A DNA stretch of 63,838 nt from JABWAM01 sp964653025 (lineage in GTDB: Bacteria > Verrucomicrobiota > Verrucomicrobiia > JABWAM01). The translations under genes and the position numbers were made by a program. This document shows, in pieces, positions 36,737-44,724 of this stretch. Position 1 is the stretch's first letter; every line of letters begins with the position of its first letter. The notes under the pieces were generated by a model. That model ran no database searches, had not been told where the DNA came from, and saw only the letters and a program-made list of their open reading frames with translations. The stretch lies in contig CAZZBZ010000008.1 of assembly GCA_964653025.1 (NCBI GenBank), positions 1-63,838 of the forward strand, in the 5' to 3' direction.

Positions 36737-39190
36737 TCAAACCCGGGCTTCGGGAAGCGTCCAGAAATCCTCGAAGGCGCGCTCCCAGGTGCGGCGGCCC
36801 ATGCTCTTGCGCGCCGCATCCCCCATTTTCCGCCGCAGGGAATCATCCGAAGCCAGACGGCGCATTGCCGCGAGAAGCGCGATGGCATCCTGCCCCGGAA
36901 CCACGAGGCCCGTCTCGCCGTCGCGCACCAACTCGCGTGGGCCACCGACGTCGGTGACAATCGTTGGCAGCCCCGAGGCCTGGGCCTCAAGGACGACGTT
37001 GCCGAAGGTGTCCGTGGTGCTTGGGAAGACGAATGCGTCGGCCGAGGCGTAGGCGCGGGCGAGGGCCTCACCCGAGAGGAAGCCCGTAAAAATCACCCCC
37101 ACGGCCGTGAGGCGGCGGCGCAGCTCGACGAGGTAGGGGCCGTCGCCCACGAGGGCGAGGGTGGCGGAAGGAATTTCTGCGTGGAGTTTGAGCCATGCCT
37201 CGGCGAGCGCGTCGAGATTCTTCTCCTTTGAGATGCGGCCGACATAGAGGAAGCGAATGCTCCCGTTGGCGCCGAACATCTCCCAAAACCTCGGGTCGCG
37301 TTTCTCGGGGGAGAAGCCTTGGCAGTCGATTCCGCGCGGCATAAGGCGCAAGCGGTCCGCGGAAAACCCGCGATTGAGGAGGAGGAGGCGGTAGGCCTCA
37401 CTCGGCACATAGACGATGTCCACGAGGCCGTAGAACCACTCCATGTACTTCCAGGTGAGGCTGCCCATCGCCTCGTCCTCGGTGAGGACGCGGACGTACT
37501 GGGGGAAATCGGTGTGGTAGATGCCGGCGGTGCGGAGGCCGAGGAGTTTGCCGGCAAGAATTCCCGCGAGCCCGACCGGCCCGGGTGTGCTGGCCACCAC
37601 CTCGGAAAATCGTCCACGCCAGCAGTGTTCCACGACATCGAGCAACGGGGGAAAGGAGAGTTCCAGCCCGTCGTACTCCTTGAGGCGAAACTCGCCCATG
37701 GGGGGGAAGTTGTGGATGGGAAGATGGGTCGGGGCGAGCCGCGACTTCGAGACGATCACCTCGATGTCAGCGCCGAGGTGGCCCGCCACCTCGCAGATCT
37801 TCTCGATCGTGTGGGAAACGCCATTGAAGTCCTGCAAAGTGTCGGTGAACCACGCGCGGCGGCGGTGCGAAATCTCCTCCGGCTCGCGTCCCAGGAAGCG
37901 ACGGCTCGCCTCGGCCATCAGGCCGCGATCCTTTGAGTCGTGCTTGAAGGCAACGAGGTAGGGTGCGGCGCCGAGGGCAATCGGCCCGAGAGCGCTGATC
38001 GCCTGGAGGCAGTCGATGATATTTCCCTCGGAAGCCTTTTCGATGATACGGCGAAAAAAGGTGTAGCTGAGGTGGTTGACGATCCGGCTCGCGATGCGAA
38101 AGGAGCGCACCTCGACCTCTTCGTTGGCGGCGAGGTCGCCCGCTACCACCTTGCGGAAGCTGTCCTCGCGGAAGAGGCTCGAGAGCTGGGCGCTGAGGGA
38201 GAGATCCCTTTCCGCCGCGGTCTTGCGTCGGCCAGTCACCTTTCGCGCCGCATGGCGGAGGCGCTCACCGAACGAGAAACGGGTGGGATTCTGCCCGGCC
38301 ACGAAGTTCTCGAAGACCTTCACCATCAACTCGTGGCCGCTGCGCGAGCCGCGCTTGAGCTTGTCCGAGTAGTAGAGGTACGCGATGTTGTAGAGGCTGT
38401 GCGAGAGAGTGAGCGGCGAGCCGGCTCGCCCCCCGAAGGTGCACCGCCCCGCGCGAACGTGGTCGAGGAAGGCTGCGGGATCGGCCGCCGCCGGGGTCTC
38501 CGTCCACGCCCGCGCGATGAAGACGCTCGAGTGGTCGTCCGACCCACCCGTAAAAAACTTCACGTGTGGCTCAGGCACGGCCGGCGCGATCCCGTGGCGG
38601 TCGGCGAGTTGCGCGATCACCTCCGGGGTGAGCGCGCGGAGGATGTCCACGGCAAGCGAGTTGAGGAGCGCGTTGCGGGAACCGTTGAGGCCCTCGAAGT
38701 GCTTGAAAAGCAGGATCAGCTTCTCGAACTGATCGAGGGTGAGGCGCGCATTGTTCTGGTAGAAAGGGTGCGCCACCGAGTGGAGAATTCCCTTCTCGCG
38801 GAGCCACGTGGCGAGATCCACAAGGTCGCCACGGACCTTCTGGATTTCGCGGTGGAGCGCCTCGGTGAGACCCCAGGCGAGGATGTGCACCTTGCAGCCG
38901 TTCTCGGGAAAATAGGTGGTGATCTCTTCACCAACGATCACCTCCCCGGGGTGCCTCGCAAGGAGATCGAGAGCACCGGCTACCTCGTTATGGTCGGAGA
39001 TGGTCACGAACCGCATCCCTGCCGCCCGCGCCCGCTCCCAGACAGTCTCCGGTTCCGTGAAGCACTCGGGCGCGCTGACACGCCGCAGGATCCATTCCGA
39101 AGGGCGGTCGGAATGCCGCGAGTGGACGTGGAGATCCACGCGGATGGCGTTTTCCGCTGCGGCAGGGCTGGTGAAATCCGCATTCGGCAT
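36737..39190 (-). CDS. fusion of PHP phosphoesterase and GT4 glycosyltransferase
   Basis: This 817-residue protein combines an N-terminal PHP domain with a C-terminal GT-B/GT4 glycosyltransferase. The PHP domain has the metal motifs DLHVHSRHSD, ISDHNEVAGA, HSVAHPFYQNN and GGSDDHSSVF within residues 15-235. A mostly helical linker of about 180 residues follows. The transferase (about 430-815) shows FLYVGRISKEKN and the nucleotide-sugar site FPSTTDTFGNVVLEAQASGL. It is cytoplasmic. The combination suggests hydrolysis of a phosphate ester coupled to sugar transfer, for example in glycolipid synthesis, but the substrate is unknown. I start at MPNADFTSPA (39190); the ATG at 39229 lies in repeat-like DNA. 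Confidence 0.88.
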   Translation of the reverse strand: MPNADFTSPAAAENAIRVDLHVHSRHSDRPSEWILRRVSAPECFTEPETVWERARAAGMRFVTISDHNEVAGALDLLARHPGEVIVGEEITTYFPENGCKVHILAWGLTEALHREIQKVRGDLVDLATWLREKGILHSVAHPFYQNNARLTLDQFEKLILLFKHFEGLNGSRNALLNSLAVDILRALTPEVIAQLADRHGIAPAVPEPHVKFFTGGSDDHSSVFIARAWTETPAAADPAAFLDHVRAGRCTFGGRAGSPLTLSHSLYNIAYLYYSDKLKRGSRSGHELMVKVFENFVAGQNPTRFSFGERLRHAARKVTGRRKTAAERDLSLSAQLSSLFREDSFRKVVAGDLAANEEVEVRSFRIASRIVNHLSYTFFRRIIEKASEGNIIDCLQAISALGPIALGAAPYLVAFKHDSKDRGLMAEASRRFLGREPEEISHRRRAWFTDTLQDFNGVSHTIEKICEVAGHLGADIEVIVSKSRLAPTHLPIHNFPPMGEFRLKEYDGLELSFPPLLDVVEHCWRGRFSEVVASTPGPVGLAGILAGKLLGLRTAGIYHTDFPQYVRVLTEDEAMGSLTWKYMEWFYGLVDIVYVPSEAYRLLLLNRGFSADRLRLMPRGIDCQGFSPEKRDPRFWEMFGANGSIRFLYVGRISKEKNLDALAEAWLKLHAEIPSATLALVGDGPYLVELRRRLTAVGVIFTGFLSGEALARAYASADAFVFPSTTDTFGNVVLEAQASGLPTIVTDVGGPRELVRDGETGLVVPGQDAIALLAAMRRLASDDSLRRKMGDAARKSMGRRTWERAFEDFWTLPEARV

Positions 39191-39403
39191 GACGCTCCGC
39201 AGCGTAAAGCCCCCGCTCCCTCGCGGCAAGCAACAGATGGGTGACGTCCCTCAGACTGCCGCCTGCCTGCCGCGTTGAGTTTGGCGCAGGCAGGAGGGTA
39301 CGAACTCCGTCAGGCGAGCATGGAAAGCATCGTGGACGCTGCCCATATCCACGAGTTCTGCGATAGTCGAAATAACAATCCGCGCATGAACGGAGTGTAT
39401 TTG
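39191..39403 (+). pseudogene. intergenic stretch with dispersed repeat and HNH-endonuclease remnant
   Basis: 39251-39286 carries a second copy of the CAGACTGCCGCCTGC...GAGTTTGGC repeat. From 39326 to 39403 the plus strand reads SIVDAAHIHEFCDSRNNNPR then MNGVYL, the central signature of HNH endonucleases (DAAHI, then NNDPRNG). Neither the N-terminal part nor the second HNH half (the H.LFD region) follows; the frame runs into unrelated low-complexity sequence. It is therefore a fragment of a decayed nuclease gene. From 39404 to 39524 I see nothing else that I can name. Confidence 0.55.
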
Positions 39404-39524
39404 AATCCGAACCCCGATCCAACCACCGGCGCGGATGGTACGGACCGTGGGAGTGCGGCAAGAAGGAGGGTGGAGCCCTTGAGTTTCTTAATGTCGCCAG
39501 CGAGGCCTTTTTCCAACAAAAGTT

Positions 39525-39944
39525 TTATGTTCGGCGGAAGATGGGCCCAGGTTGGGCTCGCGCCCGGTACCGGGCGCGGGATTCGCGGACGTGGAAGCCG
39601 ATCTGGGGGCGGGGCGGATCCGGCGGTGCCATGAGCTGCCGGATTGCCTCGAAAAGCGTACGGATGCTGGCGTCGTGACCCTCGATCTTCCTCTCCAGTG
39701 CTCCCAGCTTTACGGCAAGATCCTTGTGCAGCAAGAGAGTCTCCCGCAGCCGCACGAAGGCCCGCATGATCGCCACGTTCACCTGCGCCGCACGCGGGCT
39801 TCGCAGCACGCTCGAAAGCATCGCCACGCCCTCCTGCGTGAAGGCATACGGCAGGTACTTGATGTTCGTTCCCCGCTTCAAGGTGCCAGTTTGGCACCTT
39901 GAACCTTGGGGTTGAGAGGTTTCGTCTTCCGTCAGGCGGAACAT
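39525..39944 (-). pseudogene. 5'-truncated ORF6N-domain gene
   Basis: The minus-strand frame from 39944 reads MFRLTEDETSQP, YAFTQEGVAMLSSVLRSP, NVAIMRAFVRLRETLL and ends in a basic tail PPRPQIGFHVRESRARYRAR. It aligns with residues 68-196 of the intact ORF6N protein at 27396-27986, which has FMFALAREE, HAFTEQGIAMLSSVLHS and PPRRQIGFHIRERRAVYR. The DNA-proximal first 65 residues of the family are absent, and the upstream DNA is the leader of the methylene-THF reductase gene. The remaining 139 codons are open, so a shortened product is conceivable. Confidence 0.75.
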
Positions 39945-40056
39945 GAAAGTCGGAGAAAGGAAGCTACTTTTCGTTGTGCCCCGCACGAAAACACCAAAGA
40001 AAAGCACCGGAACACTAGACGGGGAAAGTAAAATGAGGAAAGCTGACGAAAGCCAT

Positions 40057-41643
40057 ATGACCGATCCCCTCAAAGACGGAACGTTGCGCCAGCGGTTGCA
40101 GGGAGGCCGCTTCTGCTATGGCGTCGAGTTGGTGACCACTCGCGGCTTCGTGTCGCCCGAAATGCCGAACAAGCTGGTCGAGGTCGGACGGCAGCTCGCC
40201 GGCGATGCGCGCGTGGACTGGCTCTCGATTACCGACAACCCGGGCGGGAACATGATGCTGCCGCCCGACTGGTTGGGCCGCATCCTCGGGGGAAAGCACA
40301 AGCCCATCGTCCTCCACCTCACCTGCAAGGACGTGAACCGCAATGGCCTGGAATCCACGGCGTGGAAGTACGCCTCGGAGGGGTTCGAGAACATCCTGGC
40401 GATGACGGGCGATTACCCGCGCAACGGTTTTGGCGGGGCGGCGACGCCGGTCTTCGACATCGACTCGGTGGGGCTCATCCAGATGTTGAACGCGATGAAC
40501 CAGGGTCTCCCGGTGCCGGGGAGAAAGGGCGAGACGACGATCCTGCCGAAGACGAACTTCTTCATCGGCTGCGCGGTCTCCCCCTTCAAGCGCTACGAGC
40601 GCGAGCTGATGCCGCAGTACTTCAAGTTTCTCCGCAAGATCTCGGCCGGGGCCCAACTCGCCTACTGCCAACTCGGCTACGACATGCGGAAGTTTTACGA
40701 GGTGCTGCTCCTCCTCAAGAACCACGGAATCTCGATGCCGGTCATCGGGAATGTCTACCTGCTCAACCGCACGGTGGCGGAACTCTTCCACCGCCGTCAG
40801 GTCCCCGGCTGCGTCGTGAGCGACCCGCTCATGGAACTGTGCAACCGCTACGCCGCGGGGCCGGACAAGGGGCGCGAGTTCTTCCTCGACCTCGCCGCGA
40901 AGCAGCTCGCGGTCTTCAAGGGCCTTGGCTTCGCCGCCGGGTACCTCGGGGGCACCTCAAAGGCCGAGACCTTCCTCGAGATGATCGACCGCGCGGAGCG
41001 CTTCGGGCCGAACGACTGGAAGGAGTTCGCGAAGGAGATCCAGTTCTGCCAGCCGGACGAGTTCTACCTCTTCGAGCGCGATCCCGCCACGGGGCTCGGC
41101 GCACCGGACCAGATCAATCGCGAGTACCTGAAGTCCTTGCAGGACCCCCCCTCCACGAAGGAGGACGGGGTGGCCTACCGGATGTCGCGCTTCCTCCACG
41201 ACAAGGTCTTCACCCCAGGCACCCCCGGTTTCCGCCTCATGCAGCGGCTCTATGGCTGGCTCGAGAATCGCCCGTCGCTTGCGAAGGGCATGCATACCAT
41301 CGAGCACGCGGGCAAGGTGGCATGGTTCGGCTGCCGCGATTGCGGCGACTGCAGCCTCCCCGACTGCGGCTACCTCTGCCCGACAGTCTCCTGCTCGAAG
41401 AACGCGCGTAACGGCCCGTGTGGCGGCTCGCGCGAGGGTCGCTGCGAGCTCGACGACAAGGAGTGCATCTGGTCGCGTGCCTACGAGCGTCTCAAGGCTT
41501 ACGGCGAGACCGAGCACATGATCGAGGGCCCCGCCATCCTCTACAACGCCCGCCTCAAGGGCACCTCCTCCTGGTCGAACACCTTCCTCGGCCGCGACCA
41601 CTTCGCCGCCAAGCCCCCGACGACGACGGAGAAAAATTCGTAG
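40057..41643 (+). CDS. methylenetetrahydrofolate reductase with C-terminal zinc/Cys domain (MetF-MetV type)
   Basis: The first 310 residues have the MetF barrel pattern (CYGVELVTTRGFV, DWLSITDNPGGN, LHLTCKDVNRNGLES, IGCAVSPFKRYERE). The C-terminal 150 residues contain the MetV-type cysteine domain, HAGKVAWFGCRDCGDCSLPD, followed by CPTVSCSKNARNGPCGGSR and ending in WSNTFLGRDHF. In acetogens MetV and MetF are separate subunits or fused and link the enzyme to NADH or ferredoxin. The reaction is methylene-THF to methyl-THF. I start at MTDPLKDG; the ATG at 40033 is an alternative. It heads a three-gene C1 unit with acsE-like and fhs genes. Confidence 0.9.
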   Translation: MTDPLKDGTLRQRLQGGRFCYGVELVTTRGFVSPEMPNKLVEVGRQLAGDARVDWLSITDNPGGNMMLPPDWLGRILGGKHKPIVLHLTCKDVNRNGLESTAWKYASEGFENILAMTGDYPRNGFGGAATPVFDIDSVGLIQMLNAMNQGLPVPGRKGETTILPKTNFFIGCAVSPFKRYERELMPQYFKFLRKISAGAQLAYCQLGYDMRKFYEVLLLLKNHGISMPVIGNVYLLNRTVAELFHRRQVPGCVVSDPLMELCNRYAAGPDKGREFFLDLAAKQLAVFKGLGFAAGYLGGTSKAETFLEMIDRAERFGPNDWKEFAKEIQFCQPDEFYLFERDPATGLGAPDQINREYLKSLQDPPSTKEDGVAYRMSRFLHDKVFTPGTPGFRLMQRLYGWLENRPSLAKGMHTIEHAGKVAWFGCRDCGDCSLPDCGYLCPTVSCSKNARNGPCGGSREGRCELDDKECIWSRAYERLKAYGETEHMIEGPAILYNARLKGTSSWSNTFLGRDHFAAKPPTTTEKNS

Positions 41644-41675
41644 TGGCGACGGACCTGCCGCATCTTCCCCCTTTC

Positions 41676-41724
41676 ATCATCCCTCCTTCAGCCTATAGCC
41701 TACGGCCTACAACCTTCCTCATCC
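41676..41724. repeat. 7-bp tandem repeat array upstream of the methyltransferase gene
   Basis: Seven consecutive 7-base units, ATCATCC, CTCCTTC, AGCCTAT, AGCCTAC, GGCCTAC, AACCTTC, CTCATCC, end one base before the ATG at 41726. The central units differ by one or two bases. No Shine-Dalgarno site is present in them. Confidence 0.65.
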
Positions 41725-41725
41725 C

Positions 41726-42589
41726 ATGCCCATCCCCGGACTCAAAATCATCGGCGAGTCGATCAACGACTCGGTTCCCTCCACCCACAAGCTCTACGAA
41801 GCCAACGACATCAATGGCATCGTTGAGCTGGCGAAGACCCAGGACCAGAAGGGCGCCCACTTCATCGACGTGAACGTCGGCCGCCGCACCGCCGCGTTCA
41901 TGGCCGACATGGTGCGCCGCGTCCAGGCCGTCACCGCGAAGCCGCTCTCCATCGACACCCCCGATCCCGAGATCGCCGAGGCCGGGCTCAGGGCCTACGA
42001 CCCCGCGCGCGCCGGGGGCCACCCGCCGATCCTCAACTCGATCTCCCCGCTCCGCCTCGGGATGTTCGATCTCGTGAAGGTCTGCCCCTTCATGCCGATC
42101 CTCATGGTCTCCGAGCGCGTCGAGAACGGCGACGGCCTGCCCAACCGCACCGCCGAGGAGACCGCCCGCACCGCGAAGCAGATGCTCGAAGCGGCCCACA
42201 AGGCGGGGCTCAAGAATGCCGACTGCATCTTCGACCCCGGCATCGCGCCGATCGCAAGCGATACCGACGGCAACCTCAAACGCCTCCTCGACACGCTGAA
42301 GCTCATGCACGACGACCCGACCTTCAAGGGCGTCCACGCCTCGGTCGGCCTCAGCAACTTCACCGTGATGCTTCCCCCGAAGCGCGCCGATGGCGCCCCC
42401 GTCAAGGGGCCGCTCGAGAGCGCCTTCCTCACCCTCGCCGTGCCGCTCGGCCTCGACATGGTCATCGGTTCCGTCGCCCGCAAGTACGAGGTCCTCGCCT
42501 CCGACCATCCCGCGATGGCGTGTGTCCGCGAGGTCCTCGGCATGGAGGGCTTCGATGGCATCCTGCGCGTGAAGGAGTTTTACTCCTGA
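41726..42589 (+). CDS. methyltetrahydrofolate:corrinoid methyltransferase-like protein (pterin-binding, AcsE/MtrH-like)
   Basis: A 287-residue TIM-barrel protein of the pterin-binding family: IIGESIND at the start, AHFIDVNVGRRTA (about 45), the Asp of PLSIDTPDPEI, the Asn of PILNSISPLR (about 108), DCIFDPGIAPIA and HASVGLSNFTVMLP. These contact the pterin ring as in AcsE and dihydropteroate synthase. It would move the methyl group between methyl-THF and a corrinoid protein. No corrinoid protein or acetyl-CoA synthase gene is in the window, so the acceptor could equally be a methionine or methylotrophic corrinoid protein. It lies between the MTHFR and formate-THF ligase genes, which supports the C1 role. 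Confidence 0.85.
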   Translation: MPIPGLKIIGESINDSVPSTHKLYEANDINGIVELAKTQDQKGAHFIDVNVGRRTAAFMADMVRRVQAVTAKPLSIDTPDPEIAEAGLRAYDPARAGGHPPILNSISPLRLGMFDLVKVCPFMPILMVSERVENGDGLPNRTAEETARTAKQMLEAAHKAGLKNADCIFDPGIAPIASDTDGNLKRLLDTLKLMHDDPTFKGVHASVGLSNFTVMLPPKRADGAPVKGPLESAFLTLAVPLGLDMVIGSVARKYEVLASDHPAMACVREVLGMEGFDGILRVKEFYS

Positions 42590-42639
42590 ACAGGGGGGGG
42601 TGAAGGGCGGCCCTCCCGGCCGTTGCCTCACGTCTCTGC

Positions 42640-42674
42640 CTGCTGACCGCTCACTGCTCACCGCTTACCGCTTA
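42640..42674. repeat. 7-bp tandem repeat array upstream of fhs
   Basis: Five units, CTGCTGA, CCGCTCA, CTGCTCA, CCGCTTA, CCGCTTA, lie in direct tandem and end 5 bp before the fhs ATG. They are the reverse complement of the units found immediately after fhs (TGAGCAG, TAAGCGG). Confidence 0.75.
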
Positions 42675-42679
42675 CCGAC

Positions 42680-44443
42680 ATGAAACTCGATCCCACCCAA
42701 CTGAAGGACTGGCAGATTGCCGAGGCCGCCGAAAAGACCATGAAACCCATCGCGCGCGTCGCCGCCGAGATGGGCCTCCAGGAGGAGGACTGGATTCCCT
42801 ACGGCCGCAACCTCGCCAAGGTGGATTACCGCCGCGTCCTCGACCGCCTCGGGGACCGCCAGCAGGCGAAGTACGTGGACGTCACCGCGATCACGCCCAC
42901 CCCGCTTGGGGAGGGGAAGACGACGACGACGATCGGCCTCGTCGAGGGCCTCGGCGCCCTTGGGAAGCGCGCCATTGGCGCCATCCGCCAGCCCAGCGGC
43001 GGCCCGACCTTTAACGTGAAGGGCTCCGCCGCCGGCGGCGGGCTCGCCCAGTGCATCCCGCTCTCCCCGCTTTCCATCCGCCTCACGGGGGACATCGATT
43101 CGATCACCAACGCCCACAACCTCGCCATGGTGGCGCTCACCTCGCGCATGCAGCACGAGCGCAACTATGACGACGCCCGCCTCGCGAAGAGCGGCCTCAA
43201 GCGCCTTGATGTGGATCCCGCCCGCGTCCAGGTGAAGTGGGCGATCGATTTCTCCGCCCAAGCCCTCCGCAGCATCATCATCGGCCGCGGCGGCCCGATG
43301 GAAGGCTTCGAGATGGAGTCCGGCTTCCAGATCACTGTCTCGAGCGAGATCATGGCGATCCTCGCCGTCGCCCGCGACCTCAAGGACCTCCGCGAGCGCA
43401 TGGGGAAGATGGTCGTGGCCACCAGTCGGAGCGGCAAGGAGATCACCACCCGCGACCTCGAGGTGGATGGCGCGATGACCGCCTGGATGGTGGATGCCAT
43501 CAACCCGAACCTCCTCCAGACCGTCGAGGGCCAGCCTGTCCTCGTCCACGCGGGGCCGTTCGCGAACATCGCGATCGGGCAGAGCTCGATCATTGCCGAC
43601 CGCCTCGGCGTGCGGCTCGGCGAGTATCATGTCACCGAGAGCGGTTTCGCCGCCGACATCGGCTATGAGAAGTTCTGGAACCTCAAGTGCCGCTACTCGG
43701 GACTGACGCCCAATGCGGTGGTGGTGGTCGCCACCGTGCGTGCGCTGAAGATGCACGGCGGCGGACCGGCGGTGAAGCCGGGCGCCCCGCTTCCCGAGGC
43801 CTACACGAGGGAGGACGTCGGTCTCGTCGAGAAGGGCTGCGAGAACCTCGTGGCCCACATCGAGATCGTCCGCAAGAGCGGGGTCCGCCCCGTGGTCTGC
43901 ATCAACAGCTTCCACACCGACAAGCCCACCGAGGTCGCCGCGATCCGCCGCATCGCCGAGAAGGCGGGCGCGCTTGTGGCCGTCTCGCAGCACTGGCTCA
44001 AGGGCGGCGAGGGCGCGCGCGAGCTCGCCGAGGCGGTGATCGCCGCCTGCGACGAGAAGAGCCACTTCAAGTTCCTCTACGGGCTCGAGACCCCGCTGCG
44101 GAAGCGGATCGAGCTCATCGCGAAGGAAATCTACGGGGCCGACGGGGTCTCCTACACCGACGAGGCGCTCGCGAAGGCGAAGGCCCTCGAGGCCGATCCC
44201 GAGGCCGCGAAGATGGGAACCTGCATGGTGAAGAGCCACCTCAGCCTCTCCCACGACCCCGAGCTCAAGGGCCGCCCGAAGGGTTGGACGCTCCCCGTGC
44301 GCGACATTCTCGTGTATCGCGGCGCGGGCTTCGTAGTCCCCGTAGCCGGCGCGATCAAGCTCATGCCCGGCACCGCCTCCAACCCCGCCTACCGCCGCAT
44401 CGACGTGAATACCGAAACCGGCGCGGTCACGGGGCTGTTCTGA
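42680..44443 (+). CDS. fhs: formate-tetrahydrofolate ligase
   Basis: Fhs (587 residues) makes 10-formyl-THF from formate, ATP and THF, the entry step of the Wood-Ljungdahl methyl branch. The P-loop TPLGEGKTTTTIGL is near residue 75, and the family blocks IRQPSGGPTFNVKGSAAGGG, FHTDKPTE and KSHLSLSHDP are intact. It is slightly longer than the usual 556 because of an N-terminal extension. Its TGA stop is also the first three bases of a heptamer array, and the opposite-orientation array precedes it, so the gene is bracketed by inverted repeat arrays. It is the last gene of the C1 unit. Confidence 0.97.
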   Translation: MKLDPTQLKDWQIAEAAEKTMKPIARVAAEMGLQEEDWIPYGRNLAKVDYRRVLDRLGDRQQAKYVDVTAITPTPLGEGKTTTTIGLVEGLGALGKRAIGAIRQPSGGPTFNVKGSAAGGGLAQCIPLSPLSIRLTGDIDSITNAHNLAMVALTSRMQHERNYDDARLAKSGLKRLDVDPARVQVKWAIDFSAQALRSIIIGRGGPMEGFEMESGFQITVSSEIMAILAVARDLKDLRERMGKMVVATSRSGKEITTRDLEVDGAMTAWMVDAINPNLLQTVEGQPVLVHAGPFANIAIGQSSIIADRLGVRLGEYHVTESGFAADIGYEKFWNLKCRYSGLTPNAVVVVATVRALKMHGGGPAVKPGAPLPEAYTREDVGLVEKGCENLVAHIEIVRKSGVRPVVCINSFHTDKPTEVAAIRRIAEKAGALVAVSQHWLKGGEGARELAEAVIAACDEKSHFKFLYGLETPLRKRIELIAKEIYGADGVSYTDEALAKAKALEADPEAAKMGTCMVKSHLSLSHDPELKGRPKGWTLPVRDILVYRGAGFVVPVAGAIKLMPGTASNPAYRRIDVNTETGAVTGLF

Positions 44444-44527
44444 GCGTTGAGCAGCAAGCCGTAAGCGGTGAGCAGGAAGATCGGAGCGGGCGACCTCTGC
44501 CGGTAGCCCGCCGTGTCCCCACGGCGG
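44441..44527. repeat. inverted 7-bp array after fhs plus REP-like hairpin
   Basis: TGAGCGT, TGAGCAG, CAAGCCG, TAAGCGG, TGAGCAG run in 7-base steps from 44441, the first sharing the fhs stop codon. Further on, CCGCCGTGtcccCACGGCGG (44508-44527) is a perfect hairpin of the dispersed type. Between 44530 and 44724 I see no confident gene. On the minus strand a short frame with FRAKIEEGMEDLERGRI looks like the end of an antitoxin but is too weak to call. Confidence 0.7.
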
Positions 44528-44724
44528 ATCCGTCCCCGTTCGAGGTCTTCCATGCCTTCCTCGATCTTGGCGCGGAAATTCTCAGAAACCTTGTTAAAAG
44601 GGTTCGAGGAACATTGCAGTCCACGCGTATCCTTCTCCAAGGCCTGGCCTACGATTACGGAGGGCGTACGCGTCACGATGGCATCCCCTTTGCGTACGGG
44701 GCTTGGTTGGGGCAGAATGCGGCC

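Noticed and set aside
44530..44724. Minus-strand antitoxin-like frame (FRAKIEEGMEDLERGRI)
   Set aside because: Too short, with no start or DNA-binding motif and no toxin; similarity to antitoxin tails is only impressionistic.
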